64,000 bases of DNA from Cobetia sp. cqz5-12 (lineage in GTDB: Bacteria; Pseudomonadota; Gammaproteobacteria; Pseudomonadales; Halomonadaceae). The notes beneath the pieces are model-generated. The model searched no databases. It was not told the DNA's origin and saw only the letters and a list, made by a program, of their open reading frames with translations. The position numbers and the translations under genes are program-made. The stretch lies in contig NZ_CP044522.1 of assembly GCF_016495405.1 (NCBI RefSeq), forward strand, positions 2,571,876 through 2,635,875. The letters run 5' to 3'. This document shows, piece by piece, positions 34,548 through 44,074 of this stretch; position 1 is the first letter of the stretch; each line of letters begins with the position of its first letter.

Positions 34548-35564
34548 TCAAAGGCCTGAAATATCGAATTCACAATCAATCACCATGTTCATTGAGTGAT
34601 AATATTCACGGTCATTGGCATAATCCATATTGGCAACATCAACTATCTGCGACTTGTCACCAAGAATCTGCATGGCCCGATAATCAAGGCCGCGCGCGAG
34701 AGACATCTTGTAAAATTCCGGGGAAAGATGTGCACAATACAGCTCAAGCACCTGAGTGCCAGGACGAGAAAAGATGATATTGGCCAGTCCCGCGCCGTGG
34801 GGAGCTATGACATGGGTCGCGTTGCGCATCACGGCAGCCGTTGTGGCGACGGAATGGTCTTCACAGTAATACGTCTTGTACCCCAGTGCCGAGATCTTCT
34901 CGATGAAGGCCGCTTCATTCAATATCCGCCGCGTATTCCCCTTGGAACGCGAGATGTACACCTTGGAGGGCATGCCCTGCGCATCCCCCTGGCTGAAGAG
35001 ATCATTGACGAAATCAGCGACCCAGGTGGGGGTATACAGGCGTGTTCGGGGGGCCGTCACCGTCACCAGCTCATCCGCGATGAAATACTTGGGATGTGTC
35101 CTGTAATCCCAGACCTTGCTCTCATCGATCCCCAACAGACGAAAGCTTTCACGCTTGAAGGCACTGCCATAGAAATTGACGATGATTCTGTCGAAATCAT
35201 TGGCGACATCATATCCCGCCTCCGTCAGAATCTTGATCTTGGGAAGGAGGTCCAACAACCAGTGACTATAGAGGTTGGAGCCCGGGGTCACGAGATCCAG
35301 AATACGTCCGTCAATGCGCTCAAGCTCCCCCTTCATTCTCGCGGAGAGCTTCTTCCTGCCGGGAGCAGTGGAAATGCCATCGACGAAGCTACCCTCGTCA
35401 TGAAACGCCTTCTGGTTCTCCAGGCAGGCGCTGACCTGGCTCCCGCGATACACATGTACGGGGGGTTCATGCTCTTCTGGCGTCAAGGAAAAGAGCGCGT
35501 GATCGTGCTTGAAAGTGTGATTGACCGGCACTCTCGTGCCAGTCCGCAAGGTTTTCTTCAACAA
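34548..35564 (-). CDS. GT61 family glycosyltransferase
   Basis: The 338-residue product has the GT61 (DUF563) hallmarks: SHWLLDLLPKIKIL, SKVYISRSKGNTRRILNEAAF, and VIAPHGAGLANIIFSRPGTQVLELY. GT61 enzymes transfer xylose, GlcNAc or similar residues, and in bacteria occur in O-antigen and EPS loci. The start appears to be a TTG at 35564 with only GGAG 11 bases upstream; a GTG at 35531 is an alternative. It is between the pyruvyltransferase and GT92-like genes. Confidence 0.82.
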   Translation of the reverse strand: MLKKTLRTGTRVPVNHTFKHDHALFSLTPEEHEPPVHVYRGSQVSACLENQKAFHDEGSFVDGISTAPGRKKLSARMKGELERIDGRILDLVTPGSNLYSHWLLDLLPKIKILTEAGYDVANDFDRIIVNFYGSAFKRESFRLLGIDESKVWDYRTHPKYFIADELVTVTAPRTRLYTPTWVADFVNDLFSQGDAQGMPSKVYISRSKGNTRRILNEAAFIEKISALGYKTYYCEDHSVATTAAVMRNATHVIAPHGAGLANIIFSRPGTQVLELYCAHLSPEFYKMSLARGLDYRAMQILGDKSQIVDVANMDYANDREYYHSMNMVIDCEFDISGL

Positions 35565-35622
35565 GATAACTAGTACTCCATGATCACGGAAGGCGCCTCA
35601 CCACGCAGAAGGGAGACAGGTG

Positions 35623-36435
35623 TCACATCACCTTATTGAAGGCGGCAATGATATCCGACTGGATATCCCGCAAGGTCAGCTGACTCAGCTCATGCACCTG
35701 AGTGTCCTGAATCATCGAGGCCTGTAGCGGCGCATTCGCCACACTCAACTTGCGGGAGAAATCACGACCGATGGAAGAGAAGTAATCGTAGAACTTGAAC
35801 TCACCACCACCATGCAGCGTACCGGCATCTATCCAGACATTGGGGATGCCAAGGGAATCAGAGAAGATCAATCCATGCAGACTCTGACTGAGGATGATTT
35901 CGCACTCCAGCATCTGCGTGAAGATGGCATCGTGATCGTTGGTTCTGAAGTCGATCACACGCACATCACCCAGTTGAGAGAACTTGGCGATGAACGCCTG
36001 ATCATCCACCTTGGAGTGATGGGGAATCAGCCCGAACTTGACCTTCTTGGCCGGTCTGGTCGTGACGAGCAGAGACGCCAGAAGTCCGGGATCACCGATG
36101 GTGACATCATTGCCCTTGGCCCCGAGAAGCGACTTGGTGAGATAGCCACGTACGGAGTGGATATCCAGGAAGTCATTCGCCTTGTTCTTCCTCTCGATAT
36201 TGGCGACAGGCTTCATCAGGCCTGAGCCCACGACAGCCAGACGACGACGCCCTGGCTTCCAATCATCACGGTTGTAGACCCAGTTGAGAATGCTTCCGGT
36301 ACTGATCACATCCGCATTGAAGATGTTGGTCTTGGAATGCTCAACCTGAAAGTGGTTTTCCAGCAGGATAGAGGTAATTTCATCACCCAGGTTATTCATC
36401 CCTTCCGGGCTTCTCCACCATGTCACATTCAGCAT
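35623..36435 (-). CDS. Polysaccharide pyruvyl transferase (ExoV/PssM-like)
   Basis: This 270-residue protein has the family features NNLGDEITSILL, the SVRG motif, TIGDPGLLASLL, KFGLIPHHSKVDDQ, and SLHGLIFSDSLGIPNVW, which together define PS_pyruv_trans proteins. They transfer enolpyruvate from PEP to make a pyruvate ketal on a sugar, giving negative charge. The ATG at 36435 lies 1 bp after the stop of the preceding sulfotransferase-like gene. It is the first of two pyruvyltransferases in the locus. The acceptor sugar is unknown. Confidence 0.88.
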   Translation of the reverse strand: MLNVTWWRSPEGMNNLGDEITSILLENHFQVEHSKTNIFNADVISTGSILNWVYNRDDWKPGRRRLAVVGSGLMKPVANIERKNKANDFLDIHSVRGYLTKSLLGAKGNDVTIGDPGLLASLLVTTRPAKKVKFGLIPHHSKVDDQAFIAKFSQLGDVRVIDFRTNDHDAIFTQMLECEIILSQSLHGLIFSDSLGIPNVWIDAGTLHGGGEFKFYDYFSSIGRDFSRKLSVANAPLQASMIQDTQVHELSQLTLRDIQSDIIAAFNKVM

Positions 36436-36436
36436 G

Positions 36437-37420
36437 TCAGCAATCCTTACTCATAATTTTTGAAAACGTCAACGTCATGACATCAAGAGCCTCAGACAGG
36501 GAGGCAGAGGAAGGCGACACTGATTTCTTCTGATAATGACACCAGCCATCATTCCCCACGAAGTTGTCAGAAATGAACTGATTGTCTTTCGAATACTCGT
36601 TGAGGATCCGCGCTCTTGACTCATGCGAGAGATAACCATCATCGCGGAGATACAAGCCGGCATGACCAGAAGCATGCTCTTCCAGCTTGTGCTTGATGCT
36701 CTCATCATGAATGTCACGGAAGATATGATTGACCTTCGACAGCGCCTCACACAGATACGGATTCAGACTCTTGTTGTCGATGGAGTCTGCCGGCTTCTGC
36801 ACACCAGTGGAAATCCCGAGGCGTGCGAAGAAGTCACTGACAAGATCACCTTCTATCAGGCTATCGCGCAGCAATGGCACCACCGTGACATTCGCCTTGC
36901 CATAGAGATTGCTGAAGGCACTGGCAATCACACGATAATTGGGATTCTTGCCCTTCAAGGCCTGATCAACGAAGGCCTGCAGCGACAGGCCTTTCTTGTA
37001 GCCCCACTGCTGCCAGGCGGACATGATGAACTGGTCCTGGCGGCGAATGTAGTAGATCACCTCATGACTATCGAAGGTATCACGCAGCAGGCGATGGATA
37101 TTCAAGCCAGACGGCGACCCCAGCTGATTGACCAGATTCTCCGCACTGATCAAGACAGTCTTTGAGGTATGGCCGTATTTCTTCTTGATCCGCGCGAGAC
37201 TGGCCTTCAGTGGTGCAAGGTCCTTTTGCTCCATCGCATGACGGAAGAAGGCACGCGGCGTCTCTCCGTTGGGATTGAAACCGTCATCGCCATTGGTACG
37301 CATCTGCGGGTCAGGGATGACATAGCCATGCGATTCCAGCAGCTTGCGGTTCTTGATGATCGCCTTCTGGATCGTCGTGGAACCACACTTGGAATGACCG
37401 GGATGAAGAACCAGCTTCAT
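36437..37420 (-). CDS. Sulfotransferase-like protein
   Basis: The 327-residue product starts MKLVLHPGHSKCGSTTIQKAII, a variant of the PAPS-binding P-loop, followed by TVLISAENLV and HEVIYYIRRQDQFIMSAW, the second PAPS-binding region of sulfotransferases. The C-terminal half is helical and ends without a recognised domain. It overlaps the next upstream sulfotransferase-like gene by 4 bp (ATGA). The P-loop has Cys and lacks the usual Thr, so donor use should be checked. It is one of four related proteins in the locus. Confidence 0.72.
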   Translation of the reverse strand: MKLVLHPGHSKCGSTTIQKAIIKNRKLLESHGYVIPDPQMRTNGDDGFNPNGETPRAFFRHAMEQKDLAPLKASLARIKKKYGHTSKTVLISAENLVNQLGSPSGLNIHRLLRDTFDSHEVIYYIRRQDQFIMSAWQQWGYKKGLSLQAFVDQALKGKNPNYRVIASAFSNLYGKANVTVVPLLRDSLIEGDLVSDFFARLGISTGVQKPADSIDNKSLNPYLCEALSKVNHIFRDIHDESIKHKLEEHASGHAGLYLRDDGYLSHESRARILNEYSKDNQFISDNFVGNDGWCHYQKKSVSPSSASLSEALDVMTLTFSKIMSKDC

Positions 37421-38352
37421 GCCAGGTCTCCCGGCGTAAAAGTTGCCGCTGGCAACACCTTGATCGGCTCATAGCCGGACTTGTTGAGGCTTTCGGCTGG
37501 CAGATCAAACCATTCAATCAGCTTCTGATTGCCCTGCTTGAAGTGGGCATCGAAGGCCTGCTGCTCCGCCACCGTGAACAGCACATGCTTGTCCTGTTCG
37601 CTATCCAGCGACTTGGCGAGAGAGATGATCTTGTCTCTGCGACGAGTAAATTCCGCATTGCCCATCTGGCCACGGCCGAATCGCTGCACCAGCGGCAGAC
37701 AACGTGTCGGGAGTGAGGGGTTGATGATGGCGGTCTCATCGGCCTGGTTGGCACCGGCACGATACTCGATGCCGAAAGATGCCAAGAAATCCTGTACCAC
37801 CTTGCGGCTATAGGGAATGACGGACAGGTTCTCACCGCCGACGTGCCTTTCCCACTGACGAACGTGATTCAAGTAGTTCAACCAGCTCACATTGCGCATG
37901 GCAAGGGTGAACAGAGACGCCTCGTAGCGAATGTTGGGGTCTTTCACCAGCTGATTGAACAGCGACAGCAGCAATTCGGACTGCGGGCGCACCGTGAAGA
38001 TGACCTTGACCGTCTCGAAGTGCTCAGCGACGAATTCCTTGAAGCGCGGATTGTTGAAATACATCGGCGACAGTTCGGAAGACAGCAGCACGCTGGGAGC
38101 CGGGCTGGTCTGCATCTCGACTCGCAGCTTCTCGAGGGCCTCTGCGGGTGACATGTCACTTTGATAGGCGCCACTGCCCTTGAATGACAAGGCGAACGGA
38201 TGGTGGGAATGGTCCGGCCATTGCAGCGATTGCGGGTAGAGAATCCCCTTGGCCAGGAAATCCTCGTGCTGCGCCTGAATCTGCGATTGAACCGCAGAAG
38301 TCCCCGTCTTGGACCAGCCGACATGAAGGTACAGTGTGTCTTTTTTCATCAT
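37417..38352 (-). CDS. Sulfotransferase-like protein
   Basis: The 311-residue protein opens TLYLHVGWSKTGTSAVQSQIQ, matching the phosphosulfate-binding loop, with VLLSSELSPMYF and KVIFTVRPQSELLLSLFNQ resembling the 3'-phosphate-binding region. It overlaps the RgpF/HAD gene stop by 4 bp (ATGA) and the next sulfotransferase-like gene by 4 bp, so the three genes are translationally chained. The substrate is probably a sugar of the capsule or its carrier-linked intermediate. Confidence 0.75.
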   Translation of the reverse strand: MMKKDTLYLHVGWSKTGTSAVQSQIQAQHEDFLAKGILYPQSLQWPDHSHHPFALSFKGSGAYQSDMSPAEALEKLRVEMQTSPAPSVLLSSELSPMYFNNPRFKEFVAEHFETVKVIFTVRPQSELLLSLFNQLVKDPNIRYEASLFTLAMRNVSWLNYLNHVRQWERHVGGENLSVIPYSRKVVQDFLASFGIEYRAGANQADETAIINPSLPTRCLPLVQRFGRGQMGNAEFTRRRDKIISLAKSLDSEQDKHVLFTVAEQQAFDAHFKQGNQKLIEWFDLPAESLNKSGYEPIKVLPAATFTPGDLA

Positions 38353-40274
38353 TCACCAATAAACGGGTTGCGGCCGATCTGGCTTACCAGAGCGCCCCAT
38401 TTCAGAATCTGGGCTTCATCAAGTGCCTCATCGCCCCTCAGGACGTCCGGCATTCCGAGGGCGCGCCACTTGTCCATCGGATGAAGAATATGGAAGGTCG
38501 CCAGGCCCATGTCGCCAGGGCGCTGTGCATCGGCCACGACATTGTCACCGATATGCAGATGGCGCCGTCCCTCTTCACCTGCTAGGTCCTCCTTGACCAT
38601 CGCCCACATGGTGCCACTGTCCTTGCGCTTGCCTTCCTCGCTGGACACCATCAGACGGTAAGCCGCCGAGATACCGGACTTGCGCAGCATCAGGCCCACC
38701 TGGTCACGCGTGTAGTAGGTATCGGAGATGACCCACAGCACATGCCCTGCAGAGCCGAGATGATTGAACAGCTCCACCATCTCGTCCTTGGGCTTGATCA
38801 TCGCGAGATCCAGCTCGAATTCCCGCTGCATCCAGCCCTGGGCGACGCCCTTGCTGACCGCGTACACCTCCGCCAGTTCGTCATAGATGGCGTCGATCCG
38901 GATGTCACCCTGGAAGTTGGCCCGCTTGCGCAGCGTGAACTCCGCCTCGTTGCGTGTCTTCACGAAATCATGGGCAGAGGTGGCGATTCCCTGCTCCACC
39001 AGCCACTTGCCCAGCTTGAGCTTGGCATAGTCCGGTACGGTGAACTCGCGACGCACCAGCGTATCGAAGACATCGAAGCTGATGATCTGATGTGCCTGGA
39101 TGGCCGGCATGTGCTGCTCGATGGAGCCATGATAACTCGCGGTGATGTAACTCTGGTCTACCGTGAACTCCCCACCGGACGGGTAATAGAAGAACTGCCG
39201 ATACCCGAGACTTTCGGCCTGAGTGCCCAGAATGCGTTCAAGGGCATGCAGCTTGGAGCCATCGTTGGGCAGGGGTTCATCGGGGAAGTCTTCGTACTTC
39301 CAACCCTTGCCGATGATGCCCTCAAGCGCCTGTGGGCGGGCCCAGAACATGCCGCCTGCGGGATAGCTCAGGAAGTCGCTGACGTGCTCGATATCCAGCG
39401 CCTGCTGCCACTCACGCATGAAGCCCTTGTTCATGGTCTGGTGATTCACCCAGCTGGGCATCATCCAGAATGTCGTCGGGTAATAGACCCCCAGGCTCTC
39501 ATCTTCCGCAAAGGCATTCAGTGCCCGCTTGACCACGGACTTGTCACTCAGCAGGAATTCCGTCAGATAATCCGCCCATTGGGTCTGTTCCCGTCCTGAA
39601 TACAGTGACTTCTTGGAGTGCAGGTGACAGAAGAGGTCATACTGCGCAAGCACATCGCCATACTCGACCAGCAGCGGCCCGAAGTTGCGCCCACGATTGG
39701 GCACGTGACGAATCTCGACACGTCTGACACAGGCATGCTTCTCGAACGTCTTGCGTGCCAGGGATTCATTCACCCCCTTGGCAAGCGTCAACAGGACATC
39801 CACCTGGATTGGCATGTCATCCAGCGCATGGGCGAAGCGCTCCAGAAAATCCTCGTAGAAGACATGCAGACAGACCGCCATCTTTAACTGGCTGGCTGCT
39901 TCGGTGAGAGTCACATCCAGAGGCATGCGGTTCTGTGGTACCCAGCGGGGTGTCAGCGGTACGTGCTGGCGCCCTTCACGCTTGCCATTCTTCAGGTAAT
40001 GAAACAGCGGGCTCTGCTGGTCGTAGAACACATCCATGTACATGCGATGGTAGCTTTCCCCATCGAATGCCGGTGAAGGGTGAATCGGCGCGAAGCGTGA
40101 CTTGTGGAGATAATCCTTGAAGGCATGTGCCGGCGAGGAGAATTTCTGACCATAGCGCTGCTGATACCAGCTGGCATCGAACAGGCCCAGGGCTTCGGCT
40201 TGCTCGAATTCCCGACGCTGTGTCTTGGTAAGCGATGCAGAATTGTGATTGATAAAGATATTGAGGGGGTTCAT
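38349..40274 (-). CDS. RgpF-like rhamnan transferase domain fused to HAD domain
   Basis: The 641-residue protein has an N-terminal module with SPLFHYLKNGKREGRQ, typical of rhamnan transferases. An RgpF/WsaF-like domain (residues ~135-400, GRNFGPLLVEYGDVLAQYDLFCHLHSKKSLYSGRE) follows. The C-terminal HAD-like domain starts at about residue 404 (IISFDVFDTLVRREF), with VISDTYYTRDQVG and LHIGDNVVADAQRPGDMGL as HAD motifs II-IV. RgpF family members make rhamnose-glucose or rhamnose polymers; the HAD part may process a phosphorylated lipid-linked sugar. The next gene encodes what is usually the C-terminal extension of such HAD proteins. Confidence 0.82.
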   Translation of the reverse strand: MNPLNIFINHNSASLTKTQRREFEQAEALGLFDASWYQQRYGQKFSSPAHAFKDYLHKSRFAPIHPSPAFDGESYHRMYMDVFYDQQSPLFHYLKNGKREGRQHVPLTPRWVPQNRMPLDVTLTEAASQLKMAVCLHVFYEDFLERFAHALDDMPIQVDVLLTLAKGVNESLARKTFEKHACVRRVEIRHVPNRGRNFGPLLVEYGDVLAQYDLFCHLHSKKSLYSGREQTQWADYLTEFLLSDKSVVKRALNAFAEDESLGVYYPTTFWMMPSWVNHQTMNKGFMREWQQALDIEHVSDFLSYPAGGMFWARPQALEGIIGKGWKYEDFPDEPLPNDGSKLHALERILGTQAESLGYRQFFYYPSGGEFTVDQSYITASYHGSIEQHMPAIQAHQIISFDVFDTLVRREFTVPDYAKLKLGKWLVEQGIATSAHDFVKTRNEAEFTLRKRANFQGDIRIDAIYDELAEVYAVSKGVAQGWMQREFELDLAMIKPKDEMVELFNHLGSAGHVLWVISDTYYTRDQVGLMLRKSGISAAYRLMVSSEEGKRKDSGTMWAMVKEDLAGEEGRRHLHIGDNVVADAQRPGDMGLATFHILHPMDKWRALGMPDVLRGDEALDEAQILKWGALVSQIGRNPFIGE

Positions 40275-40286
40275 GAAAACTCTCGA

Positions 40287-41330
40287 TCAGATGTTGAAAA
40301 GGGCTAACGGATTCAAGATGCCATTGCCCGAAAAGTCATCGTCAACGAAGAACAGGTGCCACGCGCATTGCGGAATGGCGCCCTGTCGTGTCGCGAAGTT
40401 TTCATACATCTGCTCGACCTCCTCCGGCGTGAAGCTGACCCCCGCCGCCAACCACTCCGCCACCTGCTCGATGGCGCCATCGAAGACTTCCTGCATGTCT
40501 TGGAAGTGACGCTGTGTCGCCGCCTGGCGGCCATAGCAGAATTCGAAGCCACCATCACTGTCCTGACGGACATCCACCACCTGTCCATGCGGCGCCGTCA
40601 TCAGCGATTCGAACAGCAACGAGCGATCCAGCATCTGATAACCGTCGCCCCAGCTGACGCCCTCACGGAAGACACCGGCGAGATTGGCTGTCGCCCCGCC
40701 CTGCAAGGACTTGCCTGGCTTGGTCGCCACATAGTAGAGACCAAAGGTCTCGCGCTGGAGCATGCGCGTCAGCAGCTTCTGGATCGTGCCGGAGTAACCC
40801 AGATCCAGCATGACCGGCGCAGCCCCTTCGGTCAGACCCAGCGCCTTCAGATAGGCCATCACGCCCTGTCGTGTCGGTGCTACCAGCGCTTTCAATCGCT
40901 CGAGATGCGGTGTCAGCCATGTGACGACATCTTCCTGCTGCTCTGGGAGCTTGACGTGCATCTGCAGCAGTTCGGCTGGCAGTACGCTGAAGGCCTCATG
41001 CATCTGCAAGCCGAAACGCTTGCGCATCAGGTCCAGCATGCCGCCCTCGAAATCATTGCCAAGCGCCAGGGGCCAGAGGAAGGCTTCCCCGAGATTGGCC
41101 CGGAACAGCAGCGTACGAGAGACCTTGAGATACCGTGGTGAGTGCTCGAATGTCACCAGGTTACGTGCCTGCAGCTGCGTCAGAAGACGCTCGAAGCACC
41201 AGCCCTCACGGGCCAGACATACCGGTACTCGTCCCGCACCTTGCGCTTCCACTGCCTTTGCATACACCAGGAAGGCCGGCCCCATGAAACTGGCACCGAA
41301 TTCCCTGAGTGCCTGACGAGTATTCTTCAT
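40287..41330 (-). CDS. HAD-associated C-terminal domain protein (partner of 38349-40274)
   Basis: The 347-residue product contains GPAFLVYAKAVEAQGAGRVPVCLAREGWCFERLL. This matches the segment that follows the HAD domain in large polysaccharide-biosynthesis proteins, where the motif FLARDG/REG is typical. A central part (VMLDLGYSGTIQKLL) repeats the family core. I therefore read it as the second half of a split protein. It is upstream of the 641-residue gene with 12 bp between, so the two are transcribed together. No catalytic role is known for this domain. Confidence 0.65.
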   Translation of the reverse strand: MKNTRQALREFGASFMGPAFLVYAKAVEAQGAGRVPVCLAREGWCFERLLTQLQARNLVTFEHSPRYLKVSRTLLFRANLGEAFLWPLALGNDFEGGMLDLMRKRFGLQMHEAFSVLPAELLQMHVKLPEQQEDVVTWLTPHLERLKALVAPTRQGVMAYLKALGLTEGAAPVMLDLGYSGTIQKLLTRMLQRETFGLYYVATKPGKSLQGGATANLAGVFREGVSWGDGYQMLDRSLLFESLMTAPHGQVVDVRQDSDGGFEFCYGRQAATQRHFQDMQEVFDGAIEQVAEWLAAGVSFTPEEVEQMYENFATRQGAIPQCAWHLFFVDDDFSGNGILNPLALFNI

Positions 41331-41393
41331 CTTTTCACCAATCCATTAGCCTGCGAGCTGGAGATTTTCCTGACTGGCATGAAGCCTTTCATG

Positions 41394-41942
41394 TCATTCA
41401 AAGACAGCGGCCGACTCGAAAGATTCACCGGCTTCATCCTTGCCCGAGAGCAGCGGCGCTTCGCCGTTCACCAGCGGCCATTCGACCCCGACGCTGGTGT
41501 CATTCCATTTCAGTGAGTACTCATCCCCCGGTGCGTAATAATCCGTGCACTTGTACTGGAATTCCGCGGATTCGCTGATGACATAGAAGCCATGGGCGAA
41601 TCCCGGCGGTACCCACAGCATCTGCTGATTGTCTTCGCTCAGATGGGCGCCGACCCACTGACCGAACGTCGGGCTGCTCTTGCGCATGTCCACGGCCACA
41701 TCGAAGACTTCCCCCTGAGTCACACGCACCAGCTTGCCCTGTGGCTGATTCAGCTGGTAATGCAGGCCACGCAGAATGCCCTGACGGGATTTGCTGTGGT
41801 TGTCCTGCACGAAGGTGTAATCACCGCAGTGCTCGACGAATTCGCTCTGGCGAAAGGTCTCCATGAAGAAGCCGCGCTCGTCACCGAACTTTTGCGGGGT
41901 CAGCAGCACGACATCCGGGATGGCGAGTTTTTCAAAATTCAT
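41394..41942 (-). CDS. rfbC: dTDP-4-dehydrorhamnose 3,5-epimerase
   Basis: The 182-residue RmlC enzyme converts dTDP-4-keto-6-deoxyglucose to dTDP-4-keto-L-rhamnose. The cupin carries the conserved RGFFMETFRQSEF, QDNHSKSRQGILRGLHYQ (catalytic His), GEVFDVAVDMRKSSPTFGQW and VPPGFAHGFYV motifs. Start ATG at 41942 has AAGGAG at spacing 9. It is last in an rml set (B, D, A, C order of transcription), but a terminator-like hairpin separates it from rmlA. Confidence 0.97.
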   Translation of the reverse strand: MNFEKLAIPDVVLLTPQKFGDERGFFMETFRQSEFVEHCGDYTFVQDNHSKSRQGILRGLHYQLNQPQGKLVRVTQGEVFDVAVDMRKSSPTFGQWVGAHLSEDNQQMLWVPPGFAHGFYVISESAEFQYKCTDYYAPGDEYSLKWNDTSVGVEWPLVNGEAPLLSGKDEAGESFESAAVFE

Positions 41943-42069
41943 GCGGGAATTGCTCCTTGTAGGGGACAGATATCACTTCAACAATCACAGGACTCGATGC
42001 CCTGCCGGCCCAGGGCACGACAAGGCTCAGTCTCGATAGCGCGCAGGCGTGGGGGTCGCGCCATGAAAA

Positions 42070-42108
42070 TTCCCGCAGCCCTCGCCTTGTTGGCGACGAC
42101 TGCGGGAA
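42070..42108 (-). terminator. Terminator-like hairpin between rmlA and rmlC
   Basis: The arms TTCCCGCAG and CTGCGGGAA (42070-42078, 42100-42108) flank an inner stem TCGCC/GGCGA. On the minus strand the structure is followed by TTTTC. It lies 69 bp after the rmlA stop, in the direction of rmlA transcription. Confidence 0.6.
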
Positions 42109-42177
42109 AGCGGGTACATCAGCATTGACTTCACTGCATGCGTACCCGGCCACGGCACCCTGGCTCAGGTGTCGAGC

Positions 42178-43068
42178 TCAGTAGTTGCCACGGCGCTTGT
42201 CATCCAGGCGCTTCAGCAGGTACTGGCCGTAACCGGTCTTCTTGAGTGCGGTGCCCTGCTCTTCGAGCTGCTCGTCGCTGATCCAGCCGTTGGTCCAGGC
42301 GATTTCCTCGAGACATGCCACCTTCAAGCCCTGACGATGCTCGATGGTCTGCACATATTGGCCGGCTTCCAGCAGGCTGTCATGGGTACCGGTATCCAGC
42401 CAGGCGAAGCCACGACCCAGTCGCTCGACACGCAGATCACCACGCTCCAGATAGGCATTGTTGACGCTGGTGATTTCCAGCTCGCCGCGCTCGGATGGTT
42501 CGACGGCCTTGGCGATCTCGACCACATCGTTGTCGTAGAAATACAGGCCAGTCACTGCGTAGGGAGACTTGGGCTTCAGCGGCTTCTCTTCAATGGACAT
42601 GGCCTTGCCATCTTCATCGAATTCAACCACGCCGAAGCGCTCCGGGTCCTGCACGAGGTAACCGAAGACCGTCGCGCCACTCGGTTGATCGGCAGCACGC
42701 TTGAGCTGCTCGGAGAAGTGCTGACCGTGGAAGATGTTGTCACCCAGCACCAGGCAGACCGAATCATCACCGATGAACTCCTCACCGATGATGAAGGCCT
42801 GTGCCAGGCCATCCGGGCTTGGCTGCACAGCGTACTCCAGACGCAGACCATACTGCTCGCCATTGCCCAGCAGCTTCTCGTACTGCGGGAGATCTTCCGG
42901 CGTGGAGATGATCAGAATCTCGCGAATACCGGCCAGCATCAGTACCGATACCGGATAGAAGATCATCGGCTTGTCATAGATAGGCAGCAGCTGCTTGGAA
43001 ACACCACGAGTGATCGGATGCAGACGTGTACCGGAACCACCGGCGAGAATGATGCCCTTGCGCGCCAT
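42178..43068 (-). CDS. rfbA: Glucose-1-phosphate thymidylyltransferase
   Basis: The 296-residue RmlA makes dTDP-glucose from dTTP and glucose-1-phosphate, the first step of dTDP-rhamnose synthesis. The N-terminus has the nucleotidyltransferase motif [42 protein letters not shown] (metal-binding Asp), and [14 protein letters not shown] with [13 protein letters not shown] later. The ATG at 43068 has AAGGA at spacing 8. It lies 109 bp after rfbD in the minus-strand locus. Confidence 0.97.
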   Translation of the reverse strand: MARKGIILAGGSGTRLHPITRGVSKQLLPIYDKPMIFYPVSVLMLAGIREILIISTPEDLPQYEKLLGNGEQYGLRLEYAVQPSPDGLAQAFIIGEEFIGDDSVCLVLGDNIFHGQHFSEQLKRAADQPSGATVFGYLVQDPERFGVVEFDEDGKAMSIEEKPLKPKSPYAVTGLYFYDNDVVEIAKAVEPSERGELEITSVNNAYLERGDLRVERLGRGFAWLDTGTHDSLLEAGQYVQTIEHRQGLKVACLEEIAWTNGWISDEQLEEQGTALKKTGYGQYLLKRLDDKRRGNY

Positions 43069-43177
43069 ATCAAAAATCCTTGTCGTATCGACGTGTAGCG
43101 TTTTACACAGAGAAAATCAGGTGTCGCAGACTGGCACACGCTGAGAATGGTCTATCAATATCACATGAACGCCGAAC

Positions 43178-44074
43178 TCAGCGATCCAGATGTTCCTTGA
43201 GCGTCAGCGCCAACTGGGACTGCCAATCGGGCAGTTGAAGGCCAAGTGCCGTCTCCAGCTTGGCCAGCGCAAGACGCGAATTCAGCGGACGTGCAGCGGG
43301 AGTAGGATATTCCGCCGTTGGAATGCCACCCAGGGTTTCCGGGTCGATCGCCAGGGTTTCGCCCTGCTCGATCGCCAGGCGGAAGATGGACTGGGCAAAG
43401 CCATGCCAGCTGGTGGTGCCCTGCGGGGCCAGATGGTACAGGCCGTTGTCGATGTTCTGACGCAGCGCTTCACAGCTGAGCTGTGCAATCAAGCGGGCCG
43501 GCGTCGGCGCACCGATCTGATCATTGACGATGTTCAGCGCATCACGATCACGACCGAGCTTGAGCATCGTCTTCATGAAGTTGTTGCCACGCGCGGCATA
43601 TACCCAGCTGGTACGGAATACCAGGTGGCGGCAACCGCTCGCCAACACGGCCTCATCACCTGCCAGCTTGCTCTCGCCATAGACGGACAGCGGCGCAGTC
43701 GCGCTATCTTCCTGCCAGAATTGCTCACCATCGCCCGGGTACACATAGTCCGATGAGTAATGCACCAGGCTGGCACCCAATGCAGTCGCCTTGGCAGCCA
43801 GCAAGGCCGGCAATTCAGCATTGAGGCGCATGGCGCCTTCACGCTCCTCCTCGGCCTTGTCGACTGCTGTCCAGGCAGCCGCATTGAGGATCAACTGGGG
43901 CTGCCAGGCGTCAATGAATGTAGCGACAGCATCGAGATCGCTGGCATCGACTTCACTGCGGCGCGGAGCACGCACCTCACCGAAGGGCGCGAAGCTGCGC
44001 TGCAACTCGAACCCGACCTGGCCATTGCCACCCAGAATCAGAATGCGGCCAAAGCGTGTGGACGTCGTCATCAT
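43178..44074 (-). CDS. rfbD: dTDP-4-dehydrorhamnose reductase
   Basis: The 298-residue RmlD reduces dTDP-4-keto-L-rhamnose to dTDP-L-rhamnose with NAD(P)H. The Rossmann motif is LILGGNGQVGFELQ, with NAAAWTAVDKAEEE, SSDYVYPG, YGESKLAGDEAV (catalytic Tyr/Lys) and RTSWVYAARGNNFMKTML. Its ATG overlaps the rfbB stop by one base (TGATG). It is part of the rmlBDAC group, and all four steps of rhamnose activation are present. Confidence 0.97.
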   Translation of the reverse strand: MMTTSTRFGRILILGGNGQVGFELQRSFAPFGEVRAPRRSEVDASDLDAVATFIDAWQPQLILNAAAWTAVDKAEEEREGAMRLNAELPALLAAKATALGASLVHYSSDYVYPGDGEQFWQEDSATAPLSVYGESKLAGDEAVLASGCRHLVFRTSWVYAARGNNFMKTMLKLGRDRDALNIVNDQIGAPTPARLIAQLSCEALRQNIDNGLYHLAPQGTTSWHGFAQSIFRLAIEQGETLAIDPETLGGIPTAEYPTPAARPLNSRLALAKLETALGLQLPDWQSQLALTLKEHLDR

